From Topomyia yanbarensis (Eukaryota > Arthropoda > Insecta > Diptera > Culicidae), in the NCBI RefSeq assembly GCF_030247195.1, contig NC_080671.1, positions 85,248,370 through 85,312,369 on the forward strand: a stretch of 64,000 nucleotides of DNA, read 5' to 3'. The position numbers and the translations under genes are program-made. Under the pieces are notes generated by a model. It was not told the origin of the DNA, ran no database searches, and worked only from the letters and a program-made list of their open reading frames with translations. Positions 44,431-58,279 of this stretch are shown piece by piece. The number at the start of each line of letters is the position of its first letter. Positions within the stretch are counted from its first letter, which is position 1.

Positions 44431-45529
44431 CCCCTTATCTGTTTTTCTTACATTTCGAGCAAAGAACATTACATTTCTTGACTTGTGAAATTCGTTCACA
44501 AGATGTCATTTTCATTCAAAATATTAAAAGGCGCTGGCAGTAGTGGCTATTAAACACGACAATTAAGCTTTCATGCGGGATTAAAGTTGCCTATTGATTG
44601 CTGATACAGATTTTCTGATTCTTAATCAACCTTTGTCGGCGTTATAAGCTGATCAATGTGGACATCGAGGATATAGCGTATGGAATCCATTTTTACCCTA
44701 CTCATTTTATCACTCTACTAAATTGAAACCGATAGTTAAAGTGTAGCGGTTTGCAATTTTTGCTCAGTTCAAATCAGATTAGTTGGTAGTTTAGTTTAAA
44801 TTCACCCTCTGAATCACTGTCAAATAAGATAAAAAGTTTTTTTCCTATCTTGTGTCGTGTTAGAAGCATTCTAGTCAAACGATCCGGAACTTAATTCAGA
44901 ATTTTGGTTGGTAACAGAAACCAGCAAGAATTCCGAAGTATATTCCATATTGACATGATCCAGTTCTTGGAGTTTAAAATGACTGAGTTGCCTCAAACTA
45001 GAATAGAACGGGAATCTATATTGATGAGACTTTTTCTAACAGAATTCGAAGTTGAATGTCGACGGGTTGCAAGTAGATTGCAGCTCACAAAAGCACAACA
45101 GACTCCGGATGAACTTCGCCCTACAATGCTTTTGTCAGAATACAGGCGGTATCCAGTCATGACGAAATTTGATTGAGTTTCAGCTACACCCCAGCAGATA
45201 GAGCTAGTGTGTAGAGGACTTATTTTCAATTTCAGCCGCAACGTCAAATTTCGAAATGCAGATTCGAAAGTGAAGCGATCCGGAAGATGGAAATGAACGG
45301 ACTGGGAAATGCGATTTCTGTAAGTTTTCTAGCAGCGTTTCCGATTGCTACTTGCACTTGGTATATTAAAACTACAGATATATTTAATAGGAAGAATGAA
45401 GGATGCATGAACAATTTCAACCTCGCGATCGTAAGGTAGTGATTCTATGAAAAACTTATTCAATACTTTCGACCAGAAGTGTATCGTAGATACAGAATGA
45501 CTCAGAATTGCATGGTGATTTGTGCCAAA
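44431..45529. other. upstream flank of gene C
   Basis: The 90-codon frame at 44904-45176 is protein-like in places (TELPQTRIERESILMRLFLT) but has no ATG at its start, no signal peptide and no recognised domain. It could be an unrecognised exon or chance. Confidence 0.4.
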
Positions 45530-45588
45530 TGATAAGAGATTATCGTTTATGGATAAAAGGCGATGCGACTTTGTTTAACCAGTCAGTA
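45530..45588 (+). promoter_or_regulatory. candidate gene C promoter: GATA box, TATA-like box, initiator
   Basis: TGATAAGA at 45530-45537, with a GATTATCG just after it, lies 120 bp before the ATG. The TATA-like ggataaaagg (45551-45560) stands about 33 bp before an initiator TCAGTA (45583-45588, A at 45585). The TATA-to-initiator spacing closely matches gene A. Confidence 0.45.
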
Positions 45589-45649
45589 GCAAACAGTGTA
45601 AGTGATGGTATCAATAAATCGCCTGATCAAATTGCATACTGCGACGAAC

Positions 45650-46358
45650 ATGGAAATTACCCTAACGTTGACGCTACTTATGCTACTAGCAGCTTGTGAG
45701 TGTTTATGATAACTGTGAAATAGTGGAAAGTGGGAATGGTAATAATGCATTAATTCATAATCGTTACAACAGCAAGTCACGCGCAGCTGCTCTGTTTCCA
45801 TTGTGATGACTGTGAAAGCGGTACTGTTGCAGTGGAGGCCTGCAATTTCAATGACCCTGTTCAAACCACGAACGCACCGATTGAAACTACCACAGTAAAC
45901 ACTCCAACAGGAGATCCAGTATCTACGACATCTCCAGCTTTGGATACAACTACGTTGATCCCCGATACCACAACATCGGGCGATCCAATTTTGACACCAC
46001 CAACAATACCAACTTGGACACCAACTCAGGGCAGTAGCTTGGCCACACCCCCGATCACACCACAATGGGGTTTCGAATCGCACAGTGGTCGCTTGATAAT
46101 TCCACTTCCACCCCAGGACCAGACACCATATGTTTGTTCGATGGTGAAATTTGTTGGTAAGTTGAATTTACCCTATATATGATACGATGCAAAAACTGAA
46201 TCTCTATCCTTTTCGCAGATGGTCAACGTGAGGTTGTGCGGAGAGGTTGCGCCCGCCTAGGACAAAACACAGAACAAACCTGTAGCGGTCTCTCTGGCAG
46301 CTCCCATCACACTCGGTGTACCGTTTGTATGACCCACCTTTGCAACAACGGAGTGTAA
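45650..46358 (+). CDS. gene C: secreted ten-cysteine (DUF753/Ly6-like) protein with Thr/Pro linker
   Basis: Exons at 45650-45695, 45773-46156 and 46219-46358 (189 aa); introns of 77 and 62 bp, GT-AG, both phase 1. The signal peptide MEITLTLTLLMLLAASSHA ends before QLLC-FHC-DDC and a fourth Cys 9 residues later. A 97-residue linker, rich in Thr and Pro, has GDPVSTTSP and one GDPILTPPTIP. Then PYVCSMVKFVDGQREVVRRGC, QTC, and RCTVCMTHLCNNGV-stop. The exon 1 length (46 nt) equals that of A and D. It is closest to gene D (SHAQL, CDDC, THLCN). No anchor sequence. Function unknown; likely a secreted O-glycosylated protein. Confidence 0.87.
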
Positions 46359-47903
46359 TAGAACCGTCTACGATCAAAGTTTTTTTATATTTATTTATCT
46401 AATCATCTTTTTACGCCGGTCTCTTTTCATATGCTCGAAATAAGACAAAATATTTCCTGTTTGTCCTGTTTAACCATACGGGAATAACTTGCAAAATTTA
46501 GCATAAATTCACAACGAAGTTCCATTTTTTTAGTACATATATCGAATGTCACCATTACTAATCGCAAACAAAACCCTTCGATACGCTTAGTAGATTGCAT
46601 TGCTGATAATGATGTTCAACTCTTCAGATAACTTTGGCATATTTATTCCAATTAGTAAGCCTAACATGTACAACAAAGTTTTGATAAACAATAGCTTAAT
46701 ATTCCTCGATCAATCGAATTCATCGACAGTAAATGTTACTCGCTATAATTATCAGACTGAACTTGTGGTCGTGTGATTATTACACGGTTATTTTGTATAG
46801 AAAAAATGTCAGACATATCGCTTGATATGGTTGAAAATAATTCCGACTCGATAACACAAGGAAACACCCATTGAAACCAATAAAATTAAATTAATTGTTC
46901 TAGCTTCCATGTGGTGTGGTGTGATTTGCGAAGAAAAAAGCAAAAAAAAAACAATGATTAATGGAATCATCATCGTAACCCACCCAATGATAAGCAAAAA
47001 CACAGACATAAAATATATGGTATCTAGCAGGTGCAGTCATGTCAATACGCGCACTGAAAAACTACGCTCACATATCCCAACGGATCTTTAGTAGTTAATT
47101 TATATTACAAATGTATTTTAATATATTATTAATATTAAGCACGGCATAAAGGTACGTTACTGAAGAAACGACTTGTGTCCACTAAATCAATCTAAAGAAA
47201 AGAGAGTAAACTCTATTTAACAACTAGTCAATTTATCTCCGTGTTTCGGCATGTTTTCAAGTTCAGCGCGAGTTATATTTTGACTTTCAAAATAGCCACT
47301 TTAAACCTGAAGAAAGCATTTGTGGAGAGTACTGTTTTATTTGTTTATATCTTGTATACTAGTACAGATTTTTCGAAATTTATTGGTACAGATTCTGTAC
47401 GGTACAGATTACAGAATTTTGTTAAAAAGTACAGAATGGTACAGATTTTTAGAGCTAAAATCGTGACACGAAATTTATGTTTGACATTTCCACATTTTGA
47501 CATCCATATTGAGAAAGTGTGTACAGAACATACTAAAGATATCAGTGACTCAGCTTAGTTGGAATAAACGAAAAAATACAAGACAAGAATATACTTTAGG
47601 CAGAGAGAATTATCGCAGAAGAATTTACAATCCGGATGAAAGATAAACAGAGCTGTTGGATTATTAGTATCGAATTATTAAATTATTAATGGCGAAAGAA
47701 TGAAATTAGTTTGAAAAGGATGATGTATAAAACGACCAAATTAACAAACATGATTATTCAAGTAGTAAATCGAATGTATTTACTTTTTTTCTTGGTGCAG
47801 ATTTTGATGCAGATTTTCTCAAAAAATAGAATGGAAGTTAATGATTTTTTCACTACAGGTACAGAATAAAATGTGGCAACAATGCACATATGTTGTGCGA
47901 TAA
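46359..47903. other. intergenic DNA downstream of gene C
   Basis: No good AATAAA lies close to the gene C stop; aataag at 46439 is a weak candidate. The phrase ggtacagat recurs around 47385-47450 (tacagattctgtacggtacag). No gene seen. Confidence 0.45.
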
Positions 47904-48625
47904 CCCAGTCAAAAAGGGCAAGTTGCTGGCTAGCGGGGGGCTATTTGCCAACTCGGATGCGCTAATTGCCCTACAATTTTCCAGCAATTCGCTGGCAATT
48001 AGGAGGCTATTTTAAATGCAACATTTGGGCGATTTGCCGCCGTATTTTTTTGCCGCTCTACCAGCCCTTAAATCGCCCCCAAATCGCCCAGGGAACGCGC
48101 CATTTAATCGCCCTTAATTGCCTTATATGAAAATTAAAAATAATAATTATTTTCGGATTCACTATCTACTCACATAAATGTATCAGTACACTAGGTAATC
48201 ACCAGCAGACTATAGGAAGAATCAATGGTGAAAATCGTATTGCACACCAAAACTTACCACAATCTGACTTTCATTTAGACTTTAGGTCAGAGATCTTGTT
48301 CCACATACTTACACACGATTCCACAATTTCCCACATTCGTTGGCTAAATTAAGTGCACTAAACAAACAAAATACAAGCGTGAACACGCCAATTGTTTAAA
48401 AAAAATTTAAAGTTAAGCCAAACATGAACCGCCATGTTTGAAAAACGCAAAAAACAACCAAGTCCATTTCAGCCGCCAGAAAATTTGTCTAAGTATTGAA
48501 ATTGCCTTTAAATCGCATTCGCAAATTGCATTTGTTCCTAGGGGCAATTAGCACAGGCGAGTTGAGTCAAACGTCAATTTTTTTAAATCGCCTGACCATG
48601 TTCGTCCGCATTTTTTTTGACAGGG
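47904..48625. mobile_element. MITE-like element with CCC(A/T)GTCAAAAA ends
   Basis: Left end cccagtcaaaaagg and inverted right end ttttttgacaggg pair imperfectly. The inner phrases gcgctaattgccc and ggggcaattagcac are also inverted. No transposase. Limits are approximate. Confidence 0.5.
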
Positions 48626-48923
48626 AAGTCTATCACACGAAGGAGCGAGATAATGAACCATCAGTGTTAACATCAAAATTGGATTTATCGTCTAATTGTC
48701 CCCAAGTTGGTGGGGGAGTTCTTCTTTTCATTTTCTGACTACGTCTATGTTATTCAGCAATTCATTCTGAACATTTCATTCAAAGGTACCGCAAGTCTCT
48801 GGGAGGACTATATAGAGTTCTATGCAAATGATTTCACTCACACTACTTGGTGGTTTGTTTTCCTCCAGCTGCCCTATGTAAAACTGTCAGTCAATTTAAA
48901 CGTTTGAAATCGCTTGCCTGAAG

Positions 48924-50088
48924 TAGGGGAGACCGGGGCTAGTTGGCGGTGTTTTCAGTTTTCATTTTTTACCGCTTTGATTTTGGTAGATCTTGCAAAA
49001 TAGAACACGTTGCATGAAAGGGTAGACTGTTGGAAACATCTCTGAATTTTATTAAATTGTTTGATACGTTGTCTTCATTTCTAGAGACAAAAATATGTAA
49101 CGCGGAAAAGCCGCCAACTTACCCCAGCCTCGGGGTAAGTTGGCGGTATGTATGGGGTAAGTTGGCGGAGTGCCAGAAAATAAGCAATCCAATGGAAATA
49201 CAATTACATAAGTGGTCCATATGAAATGTGCCGATTGTCTTTTCAATAAAATTGTATAGTATTCGACACTTTTCATTATATTTCAGTCTCAATACCCCGC
49301 CATTTTGACTTCGACGCGTACTCCATATTCAAAAGCAAATTTTCGAAATTCTTCAGGCGATTGGCTGAAATAATTGTCCCCTGCGTTGACGATAGACACA
49401 AGAAAAAGTTTCTGTTACTTTGGAGTGAATTCCAGAAATAAAAATATATGATGACTGTTTTTGCACTATAAATAGTACCGCCAACTTGCCCCGTGTGCGT
49501 TACCGCCAACTTACCCCAACCGCATATTTTATAAAAAAGGATTTAAAAAATTACTTTTGGGTATGAATAGGTATAACATCTATACGTATGCTGAAAGCTC
49601 TTTTCACACACTATCGAAAAGTATAATCGTTCGGGGAATAGATTGAAAACCACCTTAAATAACACAAAATGTTTAAAATTAAGAAAATTTACAGTTTGCT
49701 CAAAAACACAATATCGCCCACAGCTTCTACAAAACATAATGTTTCACAACAAAAACACATTGGATAATGCGTTTCACATTACTTGAGGTACACAACGAGA
49801 GACATCCCAAGCAACCGAAAGTTCGTATAATGGAGCTGCATAAGCTTCCCGTTTTAAGTAATTTTGCAATACGTTTTATGTTCTTATAGAGGCTTAAGCA
49901 ACTTTGAAGTTCCATTAAAGCTTAAGCAGCTTGAAAGTTCGCTAAGAACTTTATGTGAACTTTAAAGTGTGCTTTTTAAGTATTATCCGAACTTCTGGTT
50001 GCTTGGGATCGCTTTATGTCTAATAGAAACGGAGAAAAGGGGGTTCCGGCAACTTACCCCAACCGCCAACTAGCCCCTGGCTCCCCTA
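48924..50088. mobile_element. TA-flanked element with GGGGAG ends and GGGGTAAGTTGGCGG repeats
   Basis: Left TAGGGGAGACCGGGGCTAG and inverted right CTAGCCCCTGGCTCCCCTA are the ends. The internal phrase ggggtaagttggcgg or its complement occurs at 49110-49170 (three times), 49480-49520 (twice) and 50045-50070. No transposase. The window end (63961 onward) opens with a similar taggggaactggg, possibly another copy. Confidence 0.65.
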
Positions 50089-50925
50089 TTTATAATGGTT
50101 GAGTTGGATCCACCATGCAAATAATTCGATCAAAAAGCCTTTTTACGATTTGTTTTCCTCCACCTAACACACTAATACAATTACAGATTGTCCAGTACTC
50201 TATTCTCATTTATTTAAGTTTAATGTATCGGAGGGGCACTCGCAGTGTTGGAAAAAACAATAAATTTCTGCATTTTGATTGAACCATAAGTTTTAGAATC
50301 GTTATAACTATTTTTTGAAAAATCGTAGCTAATTACCGTTTTCGACAAAATTATTAACCCTAGAACGTTGCATTGTACCCCACGCCTTCTTTGGAGCCGT
50401 GTGAAGACGAGATTTCGGCATTTACTGACCTTGGACCCTAACCATAATTCAATTTGGAGTTCCTAATAAGATCAGGAAAAGGTGGTATATCCAGTTTGCT
50501 TATAGTTTTCGTGGAAGCTGATAGTCAGTTTTCGTGCTATCAGTGGAAATGTGATTCGTGACAATACCAGTTTAAATACTGGTTGTTTTACTATGTAAGT
50601 AACAATTAGTATTATATAATCGTTTTTAATCATTTATTTAATTAATTTTATTTAATTTTGAAGCGGAACAAAAATCGTTCTCATTTTTGCTGATTTTTAT
50701 TGTTTATTTTTTTATAGTTTTTCGAAGCAATGGCTCGCAGGTATAATTTGCGCACAATAACTGCTGTAACAGTAACGTTGCGTGTTACCAATGTATTACT
50801 GGTCAGAAATATTTTTTCATTTCAATTTACACCCCATTTCGTGGTATTTTCCAAAACCCGATTTTTAAACTTTCACTTTTCAAAATAATTGCTATTTTTC
50901 AAAAATTACCGCATAGAGGGCGCCA
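50089..50925. other. intergenic DNA, nothing recognised
   Basis: AT-rich; no frame over 60 codons with a recognisable motif. Confidence 0.45.
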
Positions 50926-51062
50926 ACACTAATTTTTAAACGGAGAGAGATAGAAATCTGGCGTCTTCCACAAAGTTTTAGAAAAGGCATTTTGCAATAA
51001 TTCTTCCGAACATCTCGATATTCTATCTCTCTTTTATGTAAAGTTAGTGTTTGGCGCAGCTA
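50926..51062. mobile_element. short foldback MITE
   Basis: gcgccaacactaatttttaaac at the left pairs with the inverted gtaaagttagtgtttggcgc at the right. The inner gagagagatagaa pairs with ttctatctctctt. About 135 bp. Confidence 0.6.
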
Positions 51063-53526
51063 TACGGCGCAGGTGAAACTAAGATTTTCTAACCAGAACA
51101 TAACTCGTAATATGTACTACAATTCTTCTGAACATACTATTGAGCTAAATCTAACCATTATTTCACAAAAATTTGTAGTTGGTGGGAATCGAGTGCACTG
51201 ATACACAAGCATGCACTGCTAGGCCCCAAGTTTCATAACTTCTTTCAACAAAGCCGGATTGACTAGCACTGATAAGTCTGTTGCACTGGCTGTGGAGGTA
51301 CGCTACACAGTACCGTTCAAAAGGCGACTGAGCTTGTCCGATCAAATACCATGCTGTCTCTTATGTTGTTCTCGTTTCAAGCACACCTTTATGTACAATC
51401 TCGAACGCATTAACATTAAGATTTCTGACAGCTCATTTACAACCACAGATGCAAAGTCAAATCAAAGGAGTTGAGTTTGTTTTCCTCACGGAATACCTAA
51501 TCTCAACCGGTTTTTGCAGTGCATGCAATTATCATGAAATAATTCGGCACCATATCTTCCCGTTAAGGGAATAGAAAGGTCAATAGCGTCGTATACTAGT
51601 TGTCTCCTTCGCTCCCGTTATCACTAGCGCCGACACATTTTACTTTGTGCGTGGTCGTGTACGGATGTGATGTACATACTCACACAGCTGTTTGATTCGA
51701 GCATTGTATAACTGTACATCGTTCGCTTGGGTTCAATGATTGATGCGAATGTGTATGTATATTTAATTTGTTTGCGTTGCATGCGTGCGTGATAGCAATC
51801 TGTGCTTTAATTGCGCAAAGACGAAATCATTGTTAGTAACAAATTTTCGCAAATCGATGGAAAGCGCAACGAAGGTTTGTTTTTTTCTTATTTTCGTTCG
51901 ATCAATTCATTGATTCCACGTGATTCATTTCCATTCAGCCTATCCTACTTTGATTCTGCTAGAACATACTACAAAGCCTAATTATGAATGTCACCCAAAA
52001 AACCGCTGCAAAAATCGCGTTTATGTTCATATATAACATTATTTTGGATTCTTGAATATTTGACGCTTCGATATATGCTTACAAGCACTGAATTAACTAC
52101 ATTTTTTATGTGTACTTTAGGAAAGTTACAATAACTAAACTAGAAAGCTTGTTCTACACATGAAATGTGACTATATTGTCTAAAACTTGGCTTTTCTTCA
52201 GCGGTTCGGGTTTTTTATTGCACACAATCGAAAAGTTTTCACAATTTTTCATGGTTGAGATTGTCCCATGAAGATTTAAAACAGTTCAAGTTATTTGTTC
52301 GGTTTTCGATCGCAGCTTTCTCTCTTCTTTCTTCAAATCTTCTCAAATAAGTTTAATTGGATTCGAAGAATCAATATCTAACATACGATGTTGACTGGCT
52401 ATAACATGTGCGAAAGAAATATATTTGATTTATTATTAATCCAAATTTACTAAGAAATGAAATATTTTACATCAAGTATCCCACGTCTACAGTTCGTGCA
52501 ACCTTATAGGGCTGTCCCTTGTAGTTTTTCTGCTAATAACGTTGTTGGGCAAATCGTGCTTCAAAAGTCGGTTTTATCTTATATCGATTTCTATGGGATG
52601 TTTTTGGGATGAATGCCTTGGCGGTAGCTTAGCCAGATGTTTGGTTTAAGGGGGGGGGGGGGGGTGGGGGTGGTTACAATAATTGATTTTTTGGAAATAC
52701 TAAAATTTATTAATTATTGAATGCTTCGAAACAAAAGTTAGACTAACATGCTATTCCGGTCCACAAACAAGAAGAATCAATATAAAACAGTTTCCAGAGC
52801 TTAATAGATTTAATAGTAACTGCCTTGGTTATCGATAATATCATTTAAAACTACTTTGTTGAAAATGTTGTAAACATGCATGACGCATATCTAGGTATAG
52901 TGTTGTTTCCATTCATTAGTCCTTGTATACGAAATTTCATTACGCCAATCAATTCAGTACTCAAGTACACCATTAATAGTCGGTAACTTGAAATATTTCA
53001 AAATTTCTTTTGTTTCTCATCCTGCTTAGAGGCTATTCATATAATTTATAAGACAACAAAAATCAAATGCTTACATAAACCTATCCTAATCTGCCGAAGA
53101 CAAACGAAAAATTCCATTTTTCATCATCAATCTTTTACTTTTCGAAATGTTATTCTCGTTAATAATAATATTAGGTTTTTGTCTGAACTCAACGTATTCT
53201 AAAAAAACATTTTCAGCAAACATTGAAATATATGTGATTTTTCGGTGAACAATTCTATGTGACCTATTCAAACTTAGCTTTCTATTTTAAAAATTGTCCC
53301 TATCCCATATTTCAGGACATCTCTCCAAAAAAAGAGCTTACGATGATTCATGCGGGTATTTTATTTGACATCGATATGATTTGCTTACTATCGGATCTCG
53401 GCTAAGAGATCAGTTACAAGAACCCATTCCCACAATTTTCCAAAAATTCCCATGATGCTTAAATCAATCGGTTCTTCCAAAATTATTATTGTATAATATT
53501 CAATTGAATTACTCAGCATCATTTTT
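51063..53526. other. intergenic DNA, nothing recognised
   Basis: One G-run (about 52650-52670) and no gene. Small frames at 51163-51345 and 51259-51474 overlap on opposite strands and have no recognised motif. Confidence 0.4.
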
Positions 53527-53611
53527 ACATTTCTTATAAAAGAAATGTATAGAATTCGCTCAAACTTTCAAGATTTTTTCCGAGGCCCGGAGGGCCGAGT
53601 CTTATATACAA

Positions 53612-53682
<71 letters not shown>

Positions 53683-53720
53683 ATCGGACAAATTCTCATT
53701 CGTGTTTCTCAGCAATGGCG
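53527..53720 (+). repeat. foldback-family fragment with (GT)n microsatellite
   Basis: acatttcttataaaagaaatgt and the following gaattcgctcaaactttcaag match, inverted, the sequence at 19743-19795. Then gaggcccggagggccgagtc and a pure (GT)n run at about 53614-53678. The family carries a GT-rich patch at this place in other copies too. Confidence 0.7.
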
Positions 53721-55071
53721 ATCTTATCCAAACCAATTTTAAATGAAAGAACTAAAAAACAGTATGAACGCTATTAATTTGTTTTTGATTCTGATGTTTA
53801 GTTTCCAAGATATGAATGTTTGAATGGCGTTTTTTGCAGTTTTTTTTGAATTATCTGCCGAAATTGACAATATAGATTAACAAATTATATGTTTTAAGAC
53901 AGCTTCAACAAATACCTTTCGAACAAGCTATAGATTGTTGAAGTCGGACTATTATCAAAAGAGATATTTAACATTAAATGCGGACGAAAGGTTTTTATCA
54001 TTTTCCATTGCCAGACATATGACCAAAAACATGTAATCTATTATTAACGCCAAAAGGGCTTATTTTAGGTCAATTGTATCTTCGGAGAATTTAATGGAGG
54101 TAATATGCTCTTTCTTTTGGTATTGTGCTTTTGCTGATTAATCCCCCTATGAGTGAGATATTTTCACAAATTTTCTTGGAAGTGATTATATCGAAATGAT
54201 GCCTTCAGCAAATTTGTAGCTCTTACTTTTGCGAATAACTTTACTGAAAACTTCAAATATCTATTTTGAATACTTTAAAAGTTATGGCTTGTTTTTTGTG
54301 GATTACTCTTTGTCGCCTATTTATTGTTCAATATAGTAATAATCTATTGAAAAATGCCAAACATTATTTCGATAAATCGAATTTTGTATTTCATTTTTCT
54401 ATCTACAACCGCTAGAAATAATCACCGAACACTTCCAAGTTGTCTGGAAGGAACTTGATAACTTATCAGTGCAAAAATGTTCATTTGTGCGAACCTTCTG
54501 ACTGCAATTTTTCTAACTTATAACCATCGGATCGATCTGAAACATACCGGAAAATGAAAAGCGAAATAAATAACTCCAAGCAACGGCGTAGCCAAGAGAA
54601 GGTTTTGAGGTTTAACACCATACAACCCTCCCACCCCCACCACAACAAAAAAAAAATATTGGATTGAAGTTGAAAATTTATTGATGCAGACTGATTTAAT
54701 TCAATATTACAATAACAATTATCTGATCCGTAGATTGATAACCTGTTGTTGTAAACATCATGAGGACTTTTGATAAATTGTCGGAATGGGGTCCTGATAT
54801 GTAACTGATCCATTGGTCTTGATTTCACCGTTGTCTAATAGCATCAATATCAAATTCCTGCCTGGAAACATTCCAATAGAAAATTCAAGAGTTCTGTAAT
54901 CAATCATAATCCTCAGATTTATTTTCAAATTGAGCTCGTTTTTGTAGAAATGTACTGTTATAAGGGTCTTTATTTAATAGGAAGCGAAGTTAAAATTGAT
55001 GTAATGTCTATGAAACATAGAACTGCTCACCAAAAAATGCATAACTTTCAACATTTGCTAAAAATATTTTT
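53721..55071. other. intergenic DNA, nothing recognised
   Basis: AT-rich; the 115-codon minus-strand frame at 54481-54828 contains a low-complexity stretch and no recognised domain. Confidence 0.4.
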
Positions 55072-55570
55072 GCCTTTCTCATTCACTCAAAAATTCGTCA
55101 ATCTAATCCCGACCCGGAGAGCCGTGTGTCATATGTCAATCGACTGAGTTCGTCGAGATCGGAAAATGTCTGTGTGTGTATGTATGTATGTATGTGCGTA
55201 TGTGGAAAAAAAATGTGACCAATGTTTCTCAGAGATGGCTGGACCGATTTGCACAAAGTTAGTTTCAAATGAAAGGTACAACCTTCCCATCGGCTGCTAT
55301 TGAATTTTTTTACTGATTGGACTTCCGGTTCCGGAGTTACGAGTTGAAGAGTGCAATCACACAGCAAATTCCCATATAAACTGTAATGAAAAATTTTCAA
55401 AATCAAATTTGTATTTTTGATGCCAAATGACTTTAAAATGCATGAAACATTGAGATGTTTGACAAAAATTGACTTCTTTGGTCATTGGTACATTTTTGCC
55501 TTTCTCATATAGAAAGGTTATGCAATCACTCTAAAAATCGTCAATCATACCGGCCCGGAGGGAGTATGCA
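55072..55570 (+). repeat. two tandem fragments of the CCTTTCTC foldback family
   Basis: tgcctttctcattcactc at 55072 is followed by cccgacccggagagccg, the tcgagatcggaaaatgtc block, a gtatgtatgt run and cagagatggctggaccgatt. A second start, gcctttctcatatagaaaggtt, is at 55495. Both point right. Confidence 0.65.
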
Positions 55571-57780
55571 GTGAGGGGTTGCTACTTTAAAATTAAAACT
55601 AGTTTAAAATGTCTTAACAAGTTGAAAATTTTCGGCAGGACCTGGACCTCCCGGATCTTTCTCCATGATCCGCCGCTGGTTTCAAGCGATGTTTCAGTAT
55701 CACATAGTATCTCAAGATCGTGGCTATCGATCCGTTGTATGTGCAAATCGTACTGAACATGTAATATTCATTTCCACCATTGTATTGAACATAACCAGCC
55801 ATGGAATCGTAGTCTGGACAAATGAGAAAAGCACAATTGCACCACTAGGTGGATTAAAACAGGTTTTTATTTTGGGAATGCGTTGAGTTGAGACGAAAAC
55901 GTAATATGATTAAAAACGAGGATAACACTTTCCGAATGTAGAGAGAAATTTATGAAAAATGACGATTTCCATGTAACTCTAGCAGGTCCTGATCGATTTT
56001 GATGAGCATTTGATTTTTGTTGTATGGCCAATTATATGTATAGGTCAAATGCTCAAAAACGGTAATTTAAGGGCAAGATAACATCATTCTGAAACCGCCA
56101 ATTTCGGAGGTTTAGTATTTTCGATGAGTTTTATAAACGTTAAACAGCGCTTCATTTGATAAAATAATTCTGACGGTATATCGTCCAAGAAGTATTCATG
56201 GTGAATTTTCTCAGGTTAACATTCATGGCTACAATAAAGACTCAACAAATTCGCTAAAGACACGAACTCTGTTACTATTTTCTGAAAAATAATTCTGCAT
56301 AATTTTAAAACTTCAAAAATTCTGGTTTCGGAATTATGCCGTTTGGACAGTAAGATCGATTTTCACCAAACCCCCACCAATTGTAAAATTGTAAAATGTA
56401 AGGGCGATACTTCAATGCTGATAGGTGGGACCGAAAAAGTAAACAATCGCCAAAGGGGCGATACTATCATTTTGTCAATTTCAATAGCAAACACAAATTT
56501 TAATTTAATAATTTCAAATACTTCATGAAGTTTTGGGTTTCGATCACTGAATCATGCAATCTAGGATGTAAAAAACACAATAGTTCTTAAATTGGAAATA
56601 AAACCAAGTCTGGAAATATTCACTGTTGATTTTCTTTGAATGGTGTCACTGCTAGTGTCGCTTTTTGTCAAGGAAAAGCGTTGATTTCTTAGTTCTCAGT
56701 CGCGTTGGAAATTTGAGTAAAGTATAATCTTCAAATCGATTCCAAAAAAAATTCGATTTTTTTTGGCTCAGTACAATATATAACCCCTTTAGGAAAATTC
56801 AGTTTTCCCATCACAATGCATTGATTGAGGAATTTAGATATTTTATTAACAGAGCATTAGCAATAATTCGTTTGTATGTCTATTTTATGGGCCATTTTTT
56901 TCGCTTTCCCATTGATTTGGTTTGAGATTTCTAGCACTGATGTTGTCCTATGCTGGAGAGGATTGGTGTTAGTAGGTAGGGAAATGAATCAGGATATATC
57001 TTGGTAGATATTGTGATTTAGCTAAGTACTGAAGCGTCTCTTTATTTTTTATCAAAGTTTTCAGGAGTGCGATCTCCAGTAGAAATATAAATGCCGAACA
57101 GGCATTTTAAGAAATATTATTTATCACATAAAAGGGTAAAGTTGCTTAATATGCGTAATAAATATTATAAAAACAACTACAAGGGCTCTTGATCCATCGG
57201 CGGTCCAGAAGAAGAAACGATAGGAGAAGAGTAATAATGGCAAAGACCGACTACCATATAAGCGGTTCAAACTCGAAAGAGTGACCCAGAGTAGTGCACT
57301 GGATGATTTTGAAGAAAGGACCAGGAGTGCGATTTTACGAAGTTTTAGCTTCCGATGGCCACTGTTTAGGAAAGCAAAAGTAGTACAAGCTAATGTCATA
57401 CCTTCATGAGAGCTCAAGAAGTCTTGTAAGTTTGCTTTTTTAAATACGGTTGTTACTTATTGTAGAATTAGACTTCATCCTTCACGGCTATTGTACAACT
57501 GCCAGAAGAAACCTAAAACGTTGGTATACAACCGGGAATAGCGAATCAGAAAAGGTTACTATATGTCAGTGATTTACTCAATATAGAATGGATAGAGGCT
57601 ATAACCTTAACGTCCCTCCAGGTGATGTCTTCGATACGGATCATTATCTTGACCTAGGAACTTCTAGCATGTTGTAAGTCGCCTCTTACGAAATAGGTGC
57701 AGGTTTCCAGTGGTTCTATTTATGGCTCAAATAGCGCAAAAAAAATTAGCCCGCCGGACACAACACGGCTTAGTTAACAA
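55571..57780. other. intergenic DNA, nothing recognised
   Basis: No gene is supported. The phrase gtaagtcgcctcttacga at 57675 resembles the end of a common mosquito retroelement family, but no flanking coding relic was found. Confidence 0.35.
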
Positions 57781-58171
57781 TTGGCGGGCACGATAACACA
57801 CAAACTATTCAACGGATTGACTTGATTTTTTTATGAGAGTGCATAATATGTAGCTACACATATTAAATCGATAAACCACGGAAAACTGAATACAATTTTT
57901 TTCTACACATTATTTTGAAGAAAAGTGAGCGAATTTTACATTAAAATATTTTTCGGTTTTTATGATATTATTTTCCGTAATTCAAACTTTTTTTTTAGTT
58001 TATCGAGGAGCTACAAGTCTAAGCTTTAAAATCTTACTGAATTTCCTGTTTTATACAATTTTATCAAGAGTTATCATGTCCGCCGTGGTGCTCCTCGACG
58101 TGGAAATGGTTGGACGTCTACTCTTGGAACGCTTGTATGTGGGGCTCTGCGTGACTGAAAAATACTTTTTT
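57781..58171 (+). repeat. dispersed repeat 'RB', plus-strand copy
   Basis: It aligns with the minus-strand copy at 17365-17700 (ttggcgggcacgataac, caacggattgacttgattttt, ctcgacgtggaaatggtt, gcgtgactgaaaa). Confidence 0.65.
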
Positions 58172-58279
58172 CGTTCATAATGAATATATTAATATATCTT
58201 TACATTGCACAAGAGGACCATTGTTGCTGCTCCTCTAAAACCAAAGTTTGACTAGTGATTTTATTCGTAAATTTAGAAA

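Noticed and set aside
53545..53742. Frame with a Val-Cys run
   Set aside because: Translation of a (GT)n microsatellite.
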